Below, in pieces: positions 7,783 through 14,986 of a DNA stretch of 64,000 bases. The notes below the pieces were generated by a model. It saw nothing but the letters and a program-made list of their open reading frames with translations. It searched no databases and was not told where the DNA came from. The stretch is taken from NCBI RefSeq assembly GCF_900109355.1, contig NZ_FOBF01000004.1:310001-374000 (forward strand). The letters are read 5' to 3'. Within the stretch, counting starts at the first letter, position 1. Every line of letters begins with the position of its first letter. Source of the DNA: Nonomuraea pusilla (GTDB lineage Bacteria; Actinomycetota; Actinomycetes; Streptosporangiales; Streptosporangiaceae). The translations under genes and the position numbers were made by a program.

Positions 7783-9564
7783 ATGTCCGACGCGACGCCC
7801 ATGGTCGCCGAGCGGTATCGGCTGGACGAGCTCATCGGCAGCGGGCCGATGGGACAGGTGTGGCGAGGCTACGACACGCAGGCCGACTGGGTCGTGGCCG
7901 TGAAGATCCTGGACGCCGGAGCCGCCACCCGTGAGGTGCTCCAGCGGCACGCGCAGGCGGTGGCCCGGGTGATCCACCCCAACGTCGCCATGGTGCTGGA
8001 CGTGGGGGAGCAGGACGGGTCGCCGTACCTGGTGATGGAGTTCCTGACCGGGCAGAGCCTCGGCGAGGAGCTGGCCGCCCGCGGGCCCCTGCCCGTCGTC
8101 GAGGTGTGCGACCTCGTCGGGCAGGCGGCCGGGGGGCTCGACGCCGCGCACCGCGCCGGGGTGACCCACGGCCAGGTGGGACCCGACAGCTTCCGCGCGG
8201 CGGGGAGCGGCGTGCTCAAGGCGGTGGGCTTCGGCCTCGCCGACCAGGCGCCGTCGCCGCGCGAGGCCGCCTACCTGGCGCCCGAGCGCGCCGCGGGCGG
8301 CCCGGCCTCTCCCGCCGCCGACCTGTACGCCCTCGGCTGCGTCTGCTACGAACTCCTGACCGGCCACCACCCCTTCCCCGCGCCCGGGGCCCCATCGCGG
8401 GAGGAACCGGGCGGAGCCGCCCAGGCGGGCGTCGCAGGGGAGGCCCCTTCCGCCGGAGAGCCTTCGGGGGCCGCCGCCGACGGTGACGCCGGGACGGGCG
8501 GTGCCTCCGCCGAGAGCGACGCCGGGACGGGCGGTGCCTCCGGCGACGGCGGCGACGGCGACGGCGGCGGCGGGACGGGCGGCGCGGACAGGGGCGACGG
8601 TCCCCGGGCCGGTGGCGGCCGGACCGCGCCGCCGCCGAGCCGGTTCCGTCCCGACGTCCCGGCCGACCTGGACCGGCTCGTGCTCGCCCTGCTCTCCGAG
8701 GACCCCGCCGGCCGCCCCGCCAGTGGCGAGGCGGTGCGCCGCGCGCTGGCCGCCATCGCGCGTCCCGGCGCCGCCCCGCCCCAGGGCCCGCCGACCGCCG
8801 CCCACCAGGCGCCCGCGCCGCCCCCCTCCGCCACGCCTCCCGGCGCGCCCTCCACCGGCATGTCGCTCGCCCCCTCCGCCGACACCGCCGTGTACGGACC
8901 GGGGGGCGGCCCAGGCCACACGGCCGCGTACCCGGGAGGCCAGGGGCCGCGCTCCGGCGACACCGCCGTCTACGGCGCGGACGACCTGGAGCGGGAACCC
9001 CCGGCGCCCGCCGCCCCGCGCGGCAACCGCGCCCTGGTCGTCCAGGTCGCGGCGGCGGTCGCGGTCATCCTGGCGGTGGCGATCGGCGCGGTGCTCCTGT
9101 CCCGCGGCGGCGACGACGACCCGTCCACCCCGGTCGCCGTCCCGACCACCCAGGAGCCCACACCGCCGCAGGAGTACACCGTGCCTTCCACGGAGATCCA
9201 GGTCCTCCCGACGACGGAGCCCACGCCCACCGCCGCGACGACCCTGTTCGAGACGCCTCCGCCGCCCAAGGCCACCCTGGGCGACAGCATCCCGCCCGGC
9301 GGCTGGAGCAAGTGGCTGGCGGAGTTCGACAACGCCCTGCGGTTCCAGCTCGACGTGGGCGACGCGAACCCGCAGGTCCTCGAGAGAGCCCGGGACAAGG
9401 TCAGGAAGGCGGCCGGGAAGTTCGAGCGGGGCAACCCCGACGAGGGCCTGAGCCGGATCGCCGACGTCTACGCCGAACTGCGGGAAGGTCAGCGCGGCGG
9501 CGACGTCCCGACGCACGGCCCTCTCGCCGCCTTCCTCGACGACTGGCAGCTCCCCGAAGGCTGA
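7783..9564 (+). CDS. Receptor-like Ser/Thr pseudokinase with single TM segment
   Basis: 593 residues. The N-terminal 180 or so follow the PknB-like fold (GSGPMGQVW glycine loop at 19-27, VAVK lysine at 41, LAPERA near 165, LYALGCVCYEL). The catalytic residues are gone: the HRDVKPDN position reads HGQVGPDSF (129-137), so Asp, Lys and Asn are replaced, and DFG reads GFG (149-151). The protein should bind little or no Mg-ATP and not transfer phosphate, acting instead as a scaffold or decoy. A variable Gly/Ala/Thr-rich insert (about 205-290) splits the lobe end, one helix (about 417-440) crosses the membrane, and a Thr/Pro-rich stalk leads to a small C-terminal outer domain. The ATG at 7783 follows a purine-rich site. 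It stands alone, 46 nt before pepQ. Confidence 0.8.
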   Translation: MSDATPMVAERYRLDELIGSGPMGQVWRGYDTQADWVVAVKILDAGAATREVLQRHAQAVARVIHPNVAMVLDVGEQDGSPYLVMEFLTGQSLGEELAARGPLPVVEVCDLVGQAAGGLDAAHRAGVTHGQVGPDSFRAAGSGVLKAVGFGLADQAPSPREAAYLAPERAAGGPASPAADLYALGCVCYELLTGHHPFPAPGAPSREEPGGAAQAGVAGEAPSAGEPSGAAADGDAGTGGASAESDAGTGGASGDGGDGDGGGGTGGADRGDGPRAGGGRTAPPPSRFRPDVPADLDRLVLALLSEDPAGRPASGEAVRRALAAIARPGAAPPQGPPTAAHQAPAPPPSATPPGAPSTGMSLAPSADTAVYGPGGGPGHTAAYPGGQGPRSGDTAVYGADDLEREPPAPAAPRGNRALVVQVAAAVAVILAVAIGAVLLSRGGDDDPSTPVAVPTTQEPTPPQEYTVPSTEIQVLPTTEPTPTAATTLFETPPPPKATLGDSIPPGGWSKWLAEFDNALRFQLDVGDANPQVLERARDKVRKAAGKFERGNPDEGLSRIADVYAELREGQRGGDVPTHGPLAAFLDDWQLPEG

Positions 9565-9610
9565 CGCCCGGGGCGGGGACGGGACCGGGCGGGGCACGTA
9601 CATTGGCGTG

Positions 9611-10660
9611 ATGACCGTCGACCACGCCGCCCGGCGGGCGCGCCTCGCGGAGCTGCTCCCCGCCCGCGAGGTTCCCGCCCTCCTCGTCACCTCCCTCGTC
9701 AACGTCCGCTACCTGACCGGCCTGGACAGCTCGAACGCCGCCGTGCTCGTCCGGGCCGACGGGTCGGCGCTGCTCGCCACCGACAACCGCTACATCGGCA
9801 AGACCGCCGGGCTGGACGTCGAGGCGGTCGAGGCGGTGGACGTCGCGGGCCGCCTGGCGGAGCCCGGCGCGGGTATCGAGGCCGCGCACATGACCGTGGC
9901 CACGTTCAACCGCCTCGGCGAGGGCCTGGCCGGCCCGCTGGTGCCGCTGGCGCCGGTCGTGGAACTGCTGCGCGCGGTCAAGGACGACGACGAGCTCGCC
10001 CTGCTGCGCACCGCCTGCGAGATCACCGACCAGGCGTTCGCCGACGTGCTGGGGAGCGTCGCGCCCGGCCTCACGGAACGCGACCTCGCCCGCCTGCTGG
10101 AGCGCAGGATGGCCGAGCTGGGCGCCGACAGGCCCGCCTTCGACTCGATCGTCGCCGCCGGGGAGAACGGCGCGGTGCCCCACCACGCCCCCACCGAGAG
10201 GGAACTGCGGGCGGGCGACCTGGTCACGATGGACTTCGGCGCCCGCTACCGCGGCTACCATGCCGACATGACGCGGACCGTCTGCCTGGGCGCTCCCGCC
10301 GGGTGGCAGCGCGAGATCTACGACCTCGTCGCCGAGGCCCAGCGGGCGGGCAGGCACGCCCTGGCCCCGGGCGCCGGGGCCAAGGAGGTCGACGCGGCGG
10401 CCCGCTCCGTCATCGAGGCGGCCGGGCACGGCCCGCACTTCAGGCACGGCCTCGGACACGGCGTCGGCCTGGAGATCCACGAGGAGCCGTTCCTCGGCCC
10501 CTCTCGTACCGGTAGACTAGAGGATCGAGTTCCGATCACCGTCGAGCCTGGGGTCTACCTCCCCGGCCAGGGTGGTGTCCGCATCGAGGACACCCTCGTG
10601 ACACGCGAGGGCGGGCCGGAACTTTTCACGAAGACGACCAAGGAGCTGCTCGTCCTTTAG
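9611..10660 (+). CDS. pepQ: M24-family aminopeptidase P / Xaa-Pro dipeptidase
   Basis: 349-residue pita-bread-fold metallopeptidase that removes or cleaves at residues before proline. All five metal ligands are recognisable: Asp 208 (TMDFGARY), Asp 219 (YHADMTRT), His 283 ([13 protein letters not shown]), Glu 312 (ITVEPGVYL) and Glu 326 (GVRIEDT). The N-terminal creatinase-like domain ([14 protein letters not shown]) precedes it. I chose ATG 9611; TACATT at 9598-9603 sits 7 nt before it and no Shine-Dalgarno is visible, which fits a leaderless mRNA. GTG 9608 is the alternative. It is followed 26 nt later by efp, a common actinobacterial pairing. Confidence 0.85.
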   Translation: MTVDHAARRARLAELLPAREVPALLVTSLVNVRYLTGLDSSNAAVLVRADGSALLATDNRYIGKTAGLDVEAVEAVDVAGRLAEPGAGIEAAHMTVATFNRLGEGLAGPLVPLAPVVELLRAVKDDDELALLRTACEITDQAFADVLGSVAPGLTERDLARLLERRMAELGADRPAFDSIVAAGENGAVPHHAPTERELRAGDLVTMDFGARYRGYHADMTRTVCLGAPAGWQREIYDLVAEAQRAGRHALAPGAGAKEVDAAARSVIEAAGHGPHFRHGLGHGVGLEIHEEPFLGPSRTGRLEDRVPITVEPGVYLPGQGGVRIEDTLVTREGGPELFTKTTKELLVL

Positions 10661-10686
10661 AGCGGCCGCACCCGGGAGAAGAACGA

Positions 10687-11247
10687 GTGGCGACGACCAA
10701 CGACCTCAAGAACGGCATGGTGCTGAAGCTCGAGGGCGGTGACCTCTGGAGCGTGGTCGAGTTCCAGCACGTCAAGCCGGGCAAGGGCGGCGCGTTCGTG
10801 CGCACCAAGCTCAAGAACGTCCTCTCCGGCAAGGTCGTCGACAAGACCTTCAACGCCGGGGTCAAGGTCGACGTGGCCAACGTCGACAAGCGCGAGATGC
10901 AGTACTCCTACCGCGACGGCGACGACTTCGTGTTCATGGACACCGAGACCTACGACATGGTCAACGTGCCCGCGTCCACGGTCGGCGACGCCGCCAACTA
11001 CATGCTCGAGAACACGCTCGCGACCGTCGCGTTCAACGAGGGCGCCGCCCTGTACGTCGACCTGCCCGCCGCCGCCGAGCTGACCATCGCCAACACCGAG
11101 CCCGGCCTGCAGGGCGACCGCTCCACCGGCGGCACCAAGCCGGCCACCCTCGAGACCGGCGCCGAGATCAAGGTGCCGCTCTTCATCACCACCGGCGAGA
11201 AGGTCAAGGTCGACACCCGCACCGGCGAGTACCTCGGCCGGGCCTGA
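10687..11247 (+). CDS. efp: Translation elongation factor P
   Basis: 186 residues with the three-barrel EF-P arrangement. The KOW-like N-domain carries the tip loop KPGKGGAF with Lys 33, the position that reaches the peptidyl-transferase centre, and the C-terminus has the family signature around [16 protein letters not shown] rescues ribosomes stalled at proline runs, which fits the very proline-rich proteins encoded nearby (FtsI tail, FtsZ linker, the 40001 product). GTG start, with GGGAGAAG ending 6 nt upstream. The stop is one nt before nusB, so the two are surely cotranscribed. Confidence 0.95.
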   Translation: MATTNDLKNGMVLKLEGGDLWSVVEFQHVKPGKGGAFVRTKLKNVLSGKVVDKTFNAGVKVDVANVDKREMQYSYRDGDDFVFMDTETYDMVNVPASTVGDAANYMLENTLATVAFNEGAALYVDLPAAAELTIANTEPGLQGDRSTGGTKPATLETGAEIKVPLFITTGEKVKVDTRTGEYLGRA

Positions 11248-11248
11248 G

Positions 11249-11659
11249 GTGTCGGCACGCGGCAAAGCACGCAGGCGGGCGCTCGACATCCTCTTCGAAG
11301 CCGAACTGCGCGACGAGGACCCCCTGAAGATCCTCGGGGAGCGCGTGGAACGGCAGGAGCCCCCGGTGAACGAGTACACCTCGGCCATCGTGGAAGGAGT
11401 CGCCCGTCACCGGGCTCGCATCGACGAGCTGATCACCACCTACGCCGAGGGCTGGACGCTCGACCGCATGCCCGCGGTCGACCGCAACCTGCTGCGCGGC
11501 GGCACGTACGAGCTGCTGTGGATGCCCGACGTGCCCGAGGGCGTGGTCATCAGCGAGTGGGTGCACCTGGCGGGGGAGCTGTCCACCGACGAGTCCCCCC
11601 AGTTCGTCAACGGGCTGCTGGCCCGTTTCAAGCAACTCAAGCCAAGCCTCACCCTTTAG
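11249..11659 (+). CDS. nusB: Transcription antitermination factor NusB
   Basis: 136-residue all-helical protein with the NusB landmarks: Arg-rich start (ARGKARRRALDILFEAE), VEGVARHRARID in the middle, MPAVDRNLLRGGTYELLW, and the closing SPQFVNGLLARF. NusB with NusE (S10) binds boxA RNA during rRNA transcription. GTG start 1 nt after efp. The terminator-like hairpin at 11667-11695 follows the stop directly. Confidence 0.93.
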   Translation: MSARGKARRRALDILFEAELRDEDPLKILGERVERQEPPVNEYTSAIVEGVARHRARIDELITTYAEGWTLDRMPAVDRNLLRGGTYELLWMPDVPEGVVISEWVHLAGELSTDESPQFVNGLLARFKQLKPSLTL

Positions 11660-11666
11660 GTACGGC

Positions 11667-11695
11667 CTGGACGCCCGGTTCGCGGTACCGTCCAG
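11667..11695 (+). terminator. Weak hairpin after nusB
   Basis: CTGGACG (11667-11673) pairs with CGTCCAG (11689-11695) over a 15-nt loop, 8 nt after the nusB stop, without a strong U-tract. It could end the pepQ-efp-nusB transcript. The rest of the gap to 11887 shows no feature I can support. Confidence 0.35.
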
Positions 11696-11886
11696 TCACG
11701 TCCTCTTCGTCACGGCCCGCCGGGACGGCGGCGCGTCACCAGCCGCGACGCGCCCCCGTCCCGCGGGCCGTACGTCCGTCCGGGGCTGCTCCTCCTGCCC
11801 TCACGGAGGCCGGATCGGGGGCGCGGAGGATCTCCCGTACGGCGTAGGCTGGGCGGGTCCGCGTAGGAGAGGGAGGCGAGCCGACG

Positions 11887-12645
11887 TTGCGTGCTGAAGG
11901 CGTCACGAGGACCCCGGCGGTGCGGACCGCCGTCGTCTGGGACGCGTTGCGAGGGGTCCTGGCCGAGCGGGCCGCGGCCACGGGGCGCGACAGGCTCGAC
12001 ATCGTCGACGCGGGCGGCGGCACGGGCGGTTTCGCCGTGCCGCTGGCCGAGCTGGGCCACGCGGTCACCGTGGTCGACCCGAGCCCCGACTCGCTGGCGG
12101 CCCTGGAGCGGCGGGCGAAGGAGCGCGGCGTCGGCGTGCGGGGCCTGCAGGGCGACGCCGCCGACCTGGCCGACCTGCTCCACCGGGGCAGCGCCGACCT
12201 GGTGCTGTGCCACAGCGTCCTGGAGTACGTCGAGGACCCCATCAGCGCCCTGACGGCGGTCGCGGGCCTGCTGCGCGAGGGCGGCGCGGTGAGCGTCCTG
12301 GCCGCCAACCCGGTGGCCGCCGCGATCCACCGGGCGCTGGCCGGGCAGTTCGACGACGCGCGGGCCGTGCTGACCGACCCGGTGGGCACCTGGGGCGACC
12401 GCGACCCCACCCCGCGCCGCTACACCGCCGAGACGCTGGCCGAGCTGCTCACCGTGACCGGCCTGACCGTGGGCGCGATCCACGGCGTGCGCGTGTTCTC
12501 CGACCTCGTGCCGAGCCGCCTGGTCGACGGCGAGCCCGGCGCGGCCGACGCGCTGGTGGCGCTCGAACAGGCCGCCGCCACTCACCCGGTGCTGCGCGAC
12601 ATCGCCACCCAGCTGCACGTTCTCGGCCACCGCACCTCGATATAG
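11887..12645 (+). CDS. Class I SAM-dependent methyltransferase
   Basis: 252 residues with a Rossmann-like methyltransferase core: motif I IVDAGGGTGGFAVPLAELGH (SAM glycine loop), acidic strand-2 end VVDPSPDSLAAL, GLQGDAADL for the adenine contact, and VLCHSVLEYVEDP as motif IV/post-II. The substrate is unknown; the shape is close to the SmtA/CmoM type of small-molecule or tRNA methyltransferases. I kept the TTG start at 11887, preceded by GGGAGGCGAG; no ATG or GTG in frame is better placed. The gene ends inside the dinB promoter: its stop overlaps the LexA box. Confidence 0.75.
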   Translation: MRAEGVTRTPAVRTAVVWDALRGVLAERAAATGRDRLDIVDAGGGTGGFAVPLAELGHAVTVVDPSPDSLAALERRAKERGVGVRGLQGDAADLADLLHRGSADLVLCHSVLEYVEDPISALTAVAGLLREGGAVSVLAANPVAAAIHRALAGQFDDARAVLTDPVGTWGDRDPTPRRYTAETLAELLTVTGLTVGAIHGVRVFSDLVPSRLVDGEPGAADALVALEQAAATHPVLRDIATQLHVLGHRTSI

Positions 12646-12665
12646 AACGACTGTTCGGATAGAAT
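12643..12665 (+). promoter_or_regulatory. LexA (SOS) box and -10 element of dinB
   Basis: GAAC at 12645-12648 and GTTC at 12653-12656 form the palindromic core GAAC-N4-GTTC of actinobacterial and Gram-positive SOS boxes. TAGAAT at 12660-12665 is a good -10 hexamer and ends 7 nt before the dinB GTG, so transcription likely starts on the start codon. LexA bound here would sit on the promoter spacer and block initiation. Confidence 0.75.
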
Positions 12666-12672
12666 CGGCCGC

Positions 12673-13914
12673 GTGTCCCGCAAGCAGATCACCGGCATCG
12701 GCCCCGCTCCGCGGACCGGGGTCGATGACAGCGGCTGCCCGATCCTCCACGTCGACATGGACGCCTTCTTCGCCAGCGTCGAGCTGCTCGACCGGCCTGA
12801 GCTGCGCGGCCGTCCGGTGATCGTGGGCTCGCCCGCGGGGCGCGGCGTCGTGCTGAGCGCCACGTACGAGGCGCGGGCGCACGGCGTGCACTCGGCGATG
12901 CCGATGAGCCGGGCGCGCAGGCTCTGCCCGCAGGCCACCGTGATCCCGCCCAGCCACGGCAAGTACTCCGAGGTCTCGCGTGGCGTGATGGAGATCTTCC
13001 ACGCGATCACCCCGCTGGTGGAGCCGATCGCGTCCGACGAGGCGTTCCTCGACGTGGGCGGCGCGCGGCGCAGGCTGGGGCCGCCCACGGCCGTCGCCAC
13101 GCTGATCAGGGAGCAGGTCCTCGACCGTTACGGCATCACCTGCTCGGTGGGGGTGGCGAGCAGCAAATTCGTGGCAAAGCTGGCGTCCAAGCAGTGCAAG
13201 CCCGACGGGTTGCTGGTGGTGCCCGCTGATGAAGTGGTGTCCTTCCTCCACCCGCTGCCCGTCTCGGCGCTGTGGGGGGTCGGGGAGCGCACCGAGCAGG
13301 CACTGGTGCGGCTCGGCATCCGCACCGTGGGCGATCTGGCCAGGGTGCCGGTCGCCACGCTCCAGCGCGAGCTGGGGCCCGCGGCGGGCGGCCACCTGGC
13401 CGCGCTGGCCTGGGGCCGCGACGAGCGGTCCGTGAGCCCGCACGTCCCCGACAAGAGCATCGGGAACGAGGAGACCTTCGCGGCCGACGTCGACGACCCC
13501 GAGGTGATCAGACGGGAGCTGCTGCGCCTGTCGGAGCGGGTGGCGGCCAGGATGCGCAAGGGCGGTCACGTGGGCAGGACGGTGAGTGTGAAGCTGCGCC
13601 GGGCCGACTTCTCCACGATCACCCGCTCGCGCACCCTGCGGGAGCCCACCGACGTCGCGCAGGTCATCTACGCCACCGCCTGCGACCTGTTCGCGTCCGC
13701 GGGCCTCGACCGCGTGCGGCTGCGGCTGGTGGGGGTGCGCATGGAGAATCTGAGGCCCGCGGGGGAGGCGGTGCGGCAACTCACACTGGGCGAGAGGGAG
13801 ACCGGGTGGCGCGAGGCGGAGCAGGCGATGGACAGGGCGATCCGGAGGTTCGGACCCGATGCGGTGCTCCCGGCGTCGCTGGTACGCGGCAAGTTTGATG
13901 AAATAGAGACATGA
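12673..13914 (+). CDS. dinB: DNA polymerase IV (Y-family translesion polymerase)
   Basis: 413 residues with the full Y-family order: palm motif HVDMDAFFASVE, YEARAHGVHSAM fingers, the second catalytic motif PIASDEAFLDVGGARR, thumb with helix-hairpin-helix (ALWGVGERTEQAL), and little-finger domain. A partial clamp-binding motif QLTL lies near residue 372. Pol IV extends past damaged or misaligned primer ends at the cost of fidelity. GTG start without a Shine-Dalgarno, behind a LexA box and a -10 element, predicts an SOS-induced leaderless message. Full length for the family. Confidence 0.92.
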   Translation: MSRKQITGIGPAPRTGVDDSGCPILHVDMDAFFASVELLDRPELRGRPVIVGSPAGRGVVLSATYEARAHGVHSAMPMSRARRLCPQATVIPPSHGKYSEVSRGVMEIFHAITPLVEPIASDEAFLDVGGARRRLGPPTAVATLIREQVLDRYGITCSVGVASSKFVAKLASKQCKPDGLLVVPADEVVSFLHPLPVSALWGVGERTEQALVRLGIRTVGDLARVPVATLQRELGPAAGGHLAALAWGRDERSVSPHVPDKSIGNEETFAADVDDPEVIRRELLRLSERVAARMRKGGHVGRTVSVKLRRADFSTITRSRTLREPTDVAQVIYATACDLFASAGLDRVRLRLVGVRMENLRPAGEAVRQLTLGERETGWREAEQAMDRAIRRFGPDAVLPASLVRGKFDEIET

Positions 13915-14142
13915 CGGCGATGTCCGGATCTGAGGGGGACGTCAATGTCACGATTTATCGGGAGGGGCGTGAGATGAGCCAAAATGGAGGCATGGCGTCA
14001 CCTCCGGTTTGGTCTGCGTTGGACGTTTGCTTTCGCCTACGTCTACAGCCTCGTATTCTGGGGATAACCGACCGCGAGGTTCGGACACCCCGTGTCGTCC
14101 GTTGCCGTCTTCCCCGTCCTGGGGCTGTCCTTGGGAGGCGCC

Positions 14143-14532
14143 GTGCCGCTCTCTGAGCACGAGCAGCGCTTGCTCGACCAGATCGAGCAGGCCCTCTACG
14201 CCGAGGACCCGAAGTGGGCCAACACCGTCAGGATCAGTGATCCACGCAGCCATTACAAGCGTCGCCTCGTCAAGGCCTCCATCGGCTTTGCCCTCGGCGT
14301 CGTCCTGATGATGGTGGGCGTGGTCATCAGCATGATCCCGCTCGGCGTCGGCGGTTTCGTGGTCATGCTCGCCGCGTGTCTGTGGGGCCTGTCCAGTTGG
14401 AAACGCATGAACGGGTTCGGTGACGCCCCGGCCTCCGGCTCGCCGGCCCGTGGCCGAGCGGCCCGCCGTACCAAGGGCACCTTCATGGAGCGCATGGAGG
14501 AGCGCTGGCGCCGTCGCCACGACGAACGCTGA
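14143..14532 (+). CDS. DUF3040 family small membrane protein
   Basis: 129 residues starting with the typical DUF3040 opening (PLSEHEQRLLDQIEQALYAEDPKWA). Two hydrophobic segments (IGFALGVVLMMVGVVISMI and VGGFVVMLAACLWGL) follow, and a basic tail (RMEERWRRRHDER) ends it. The family is actinobacterial and of unknown function; many members sit near division genes, as here. I chose GTG 14143 because GGGAGG lies 4 nt upstream and homologues start there; the frame is open further upstream but not gene-like. The 228 nt between dinB and this start include a possible TTGGAC (14019-14024) but no convincing -10 at normal spacing. Confidence 0.85.
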   Translation: MPLSEHEQRLLDQIEQALYAEDPKWANTVRISDPRSHYKRRLVKASIGFALGVVLMMVGVVISMIPLGVGGFVVMLAACLWGLSSWKRMNGFGDAPASGSPARGRAARRTKGTFMERMEERWRRRHDER

Positions 14533-14986
14533 TCCCTGTCCGACGACAACGGCCTGACCCGGCGGCCCGGCGGCCGGCCATCGGGCGCCCGAGACCCGGC
14601 GCCCCGGCCTGACCGCCAGGCCGGCGACACGAGGAGCGTGCGGCCACCCCGAGCAGGGGCGATCGCACGCTCCGGCGTTTTCCGAAGTCACCCGCCCGCC
14701 CTGCCCCCGGACCGGCCCGCCCGGGAGTCGCGCCGTTCCGCGGGAACGGGGCCATGGACCAGCCCGGCAGGGATCCCGCCGTCCCCCGGGAACGCGGCCC
14801 GGCATGGACCGGCCCGGCCGGGGGATCCCGCCTCCTGCGGGAGCGGGGCGCGGCATGGAGCGGCCCGGCGTTCGCACGAGGTGCGTACGCCGGGCCGTGT
14901 CGTTCCCTGTCGTTCCCTGCCGTTCCCTGCCGTTCCCGGCCGCCGGCGGAGGCCGCCGCTCAGCCAGGCCGGCGGTGCCTGCGCGC
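14533..14986. repeat. Convergent intergenic region with degenerate and 10-bp tandem repeats
   Basis: This stretch between two converging genes has no gene I can support. About 14752-14880 holds three degenerate copies of a unit of roughly 50 nt around CATGGACC(A/G)GCCCGGC followed by GGATCCCGCC (the third is truncated). At 14901-14940 there are four head-to-tail copies of a 10-mer (CGTTCCCTGT, CGTTCCCTGC twice, CGTTCCCGGC). The repeats look like slippage products; a role in transcription termination is possible. Confidence 0.6.

Noticed and set aside
13911..14156. 81-codon ORF between dinB and the DUF3040 gene
   Set aside because: It has a possible ribosome site but no family features and overlaps the better-supported DUF3040 start.
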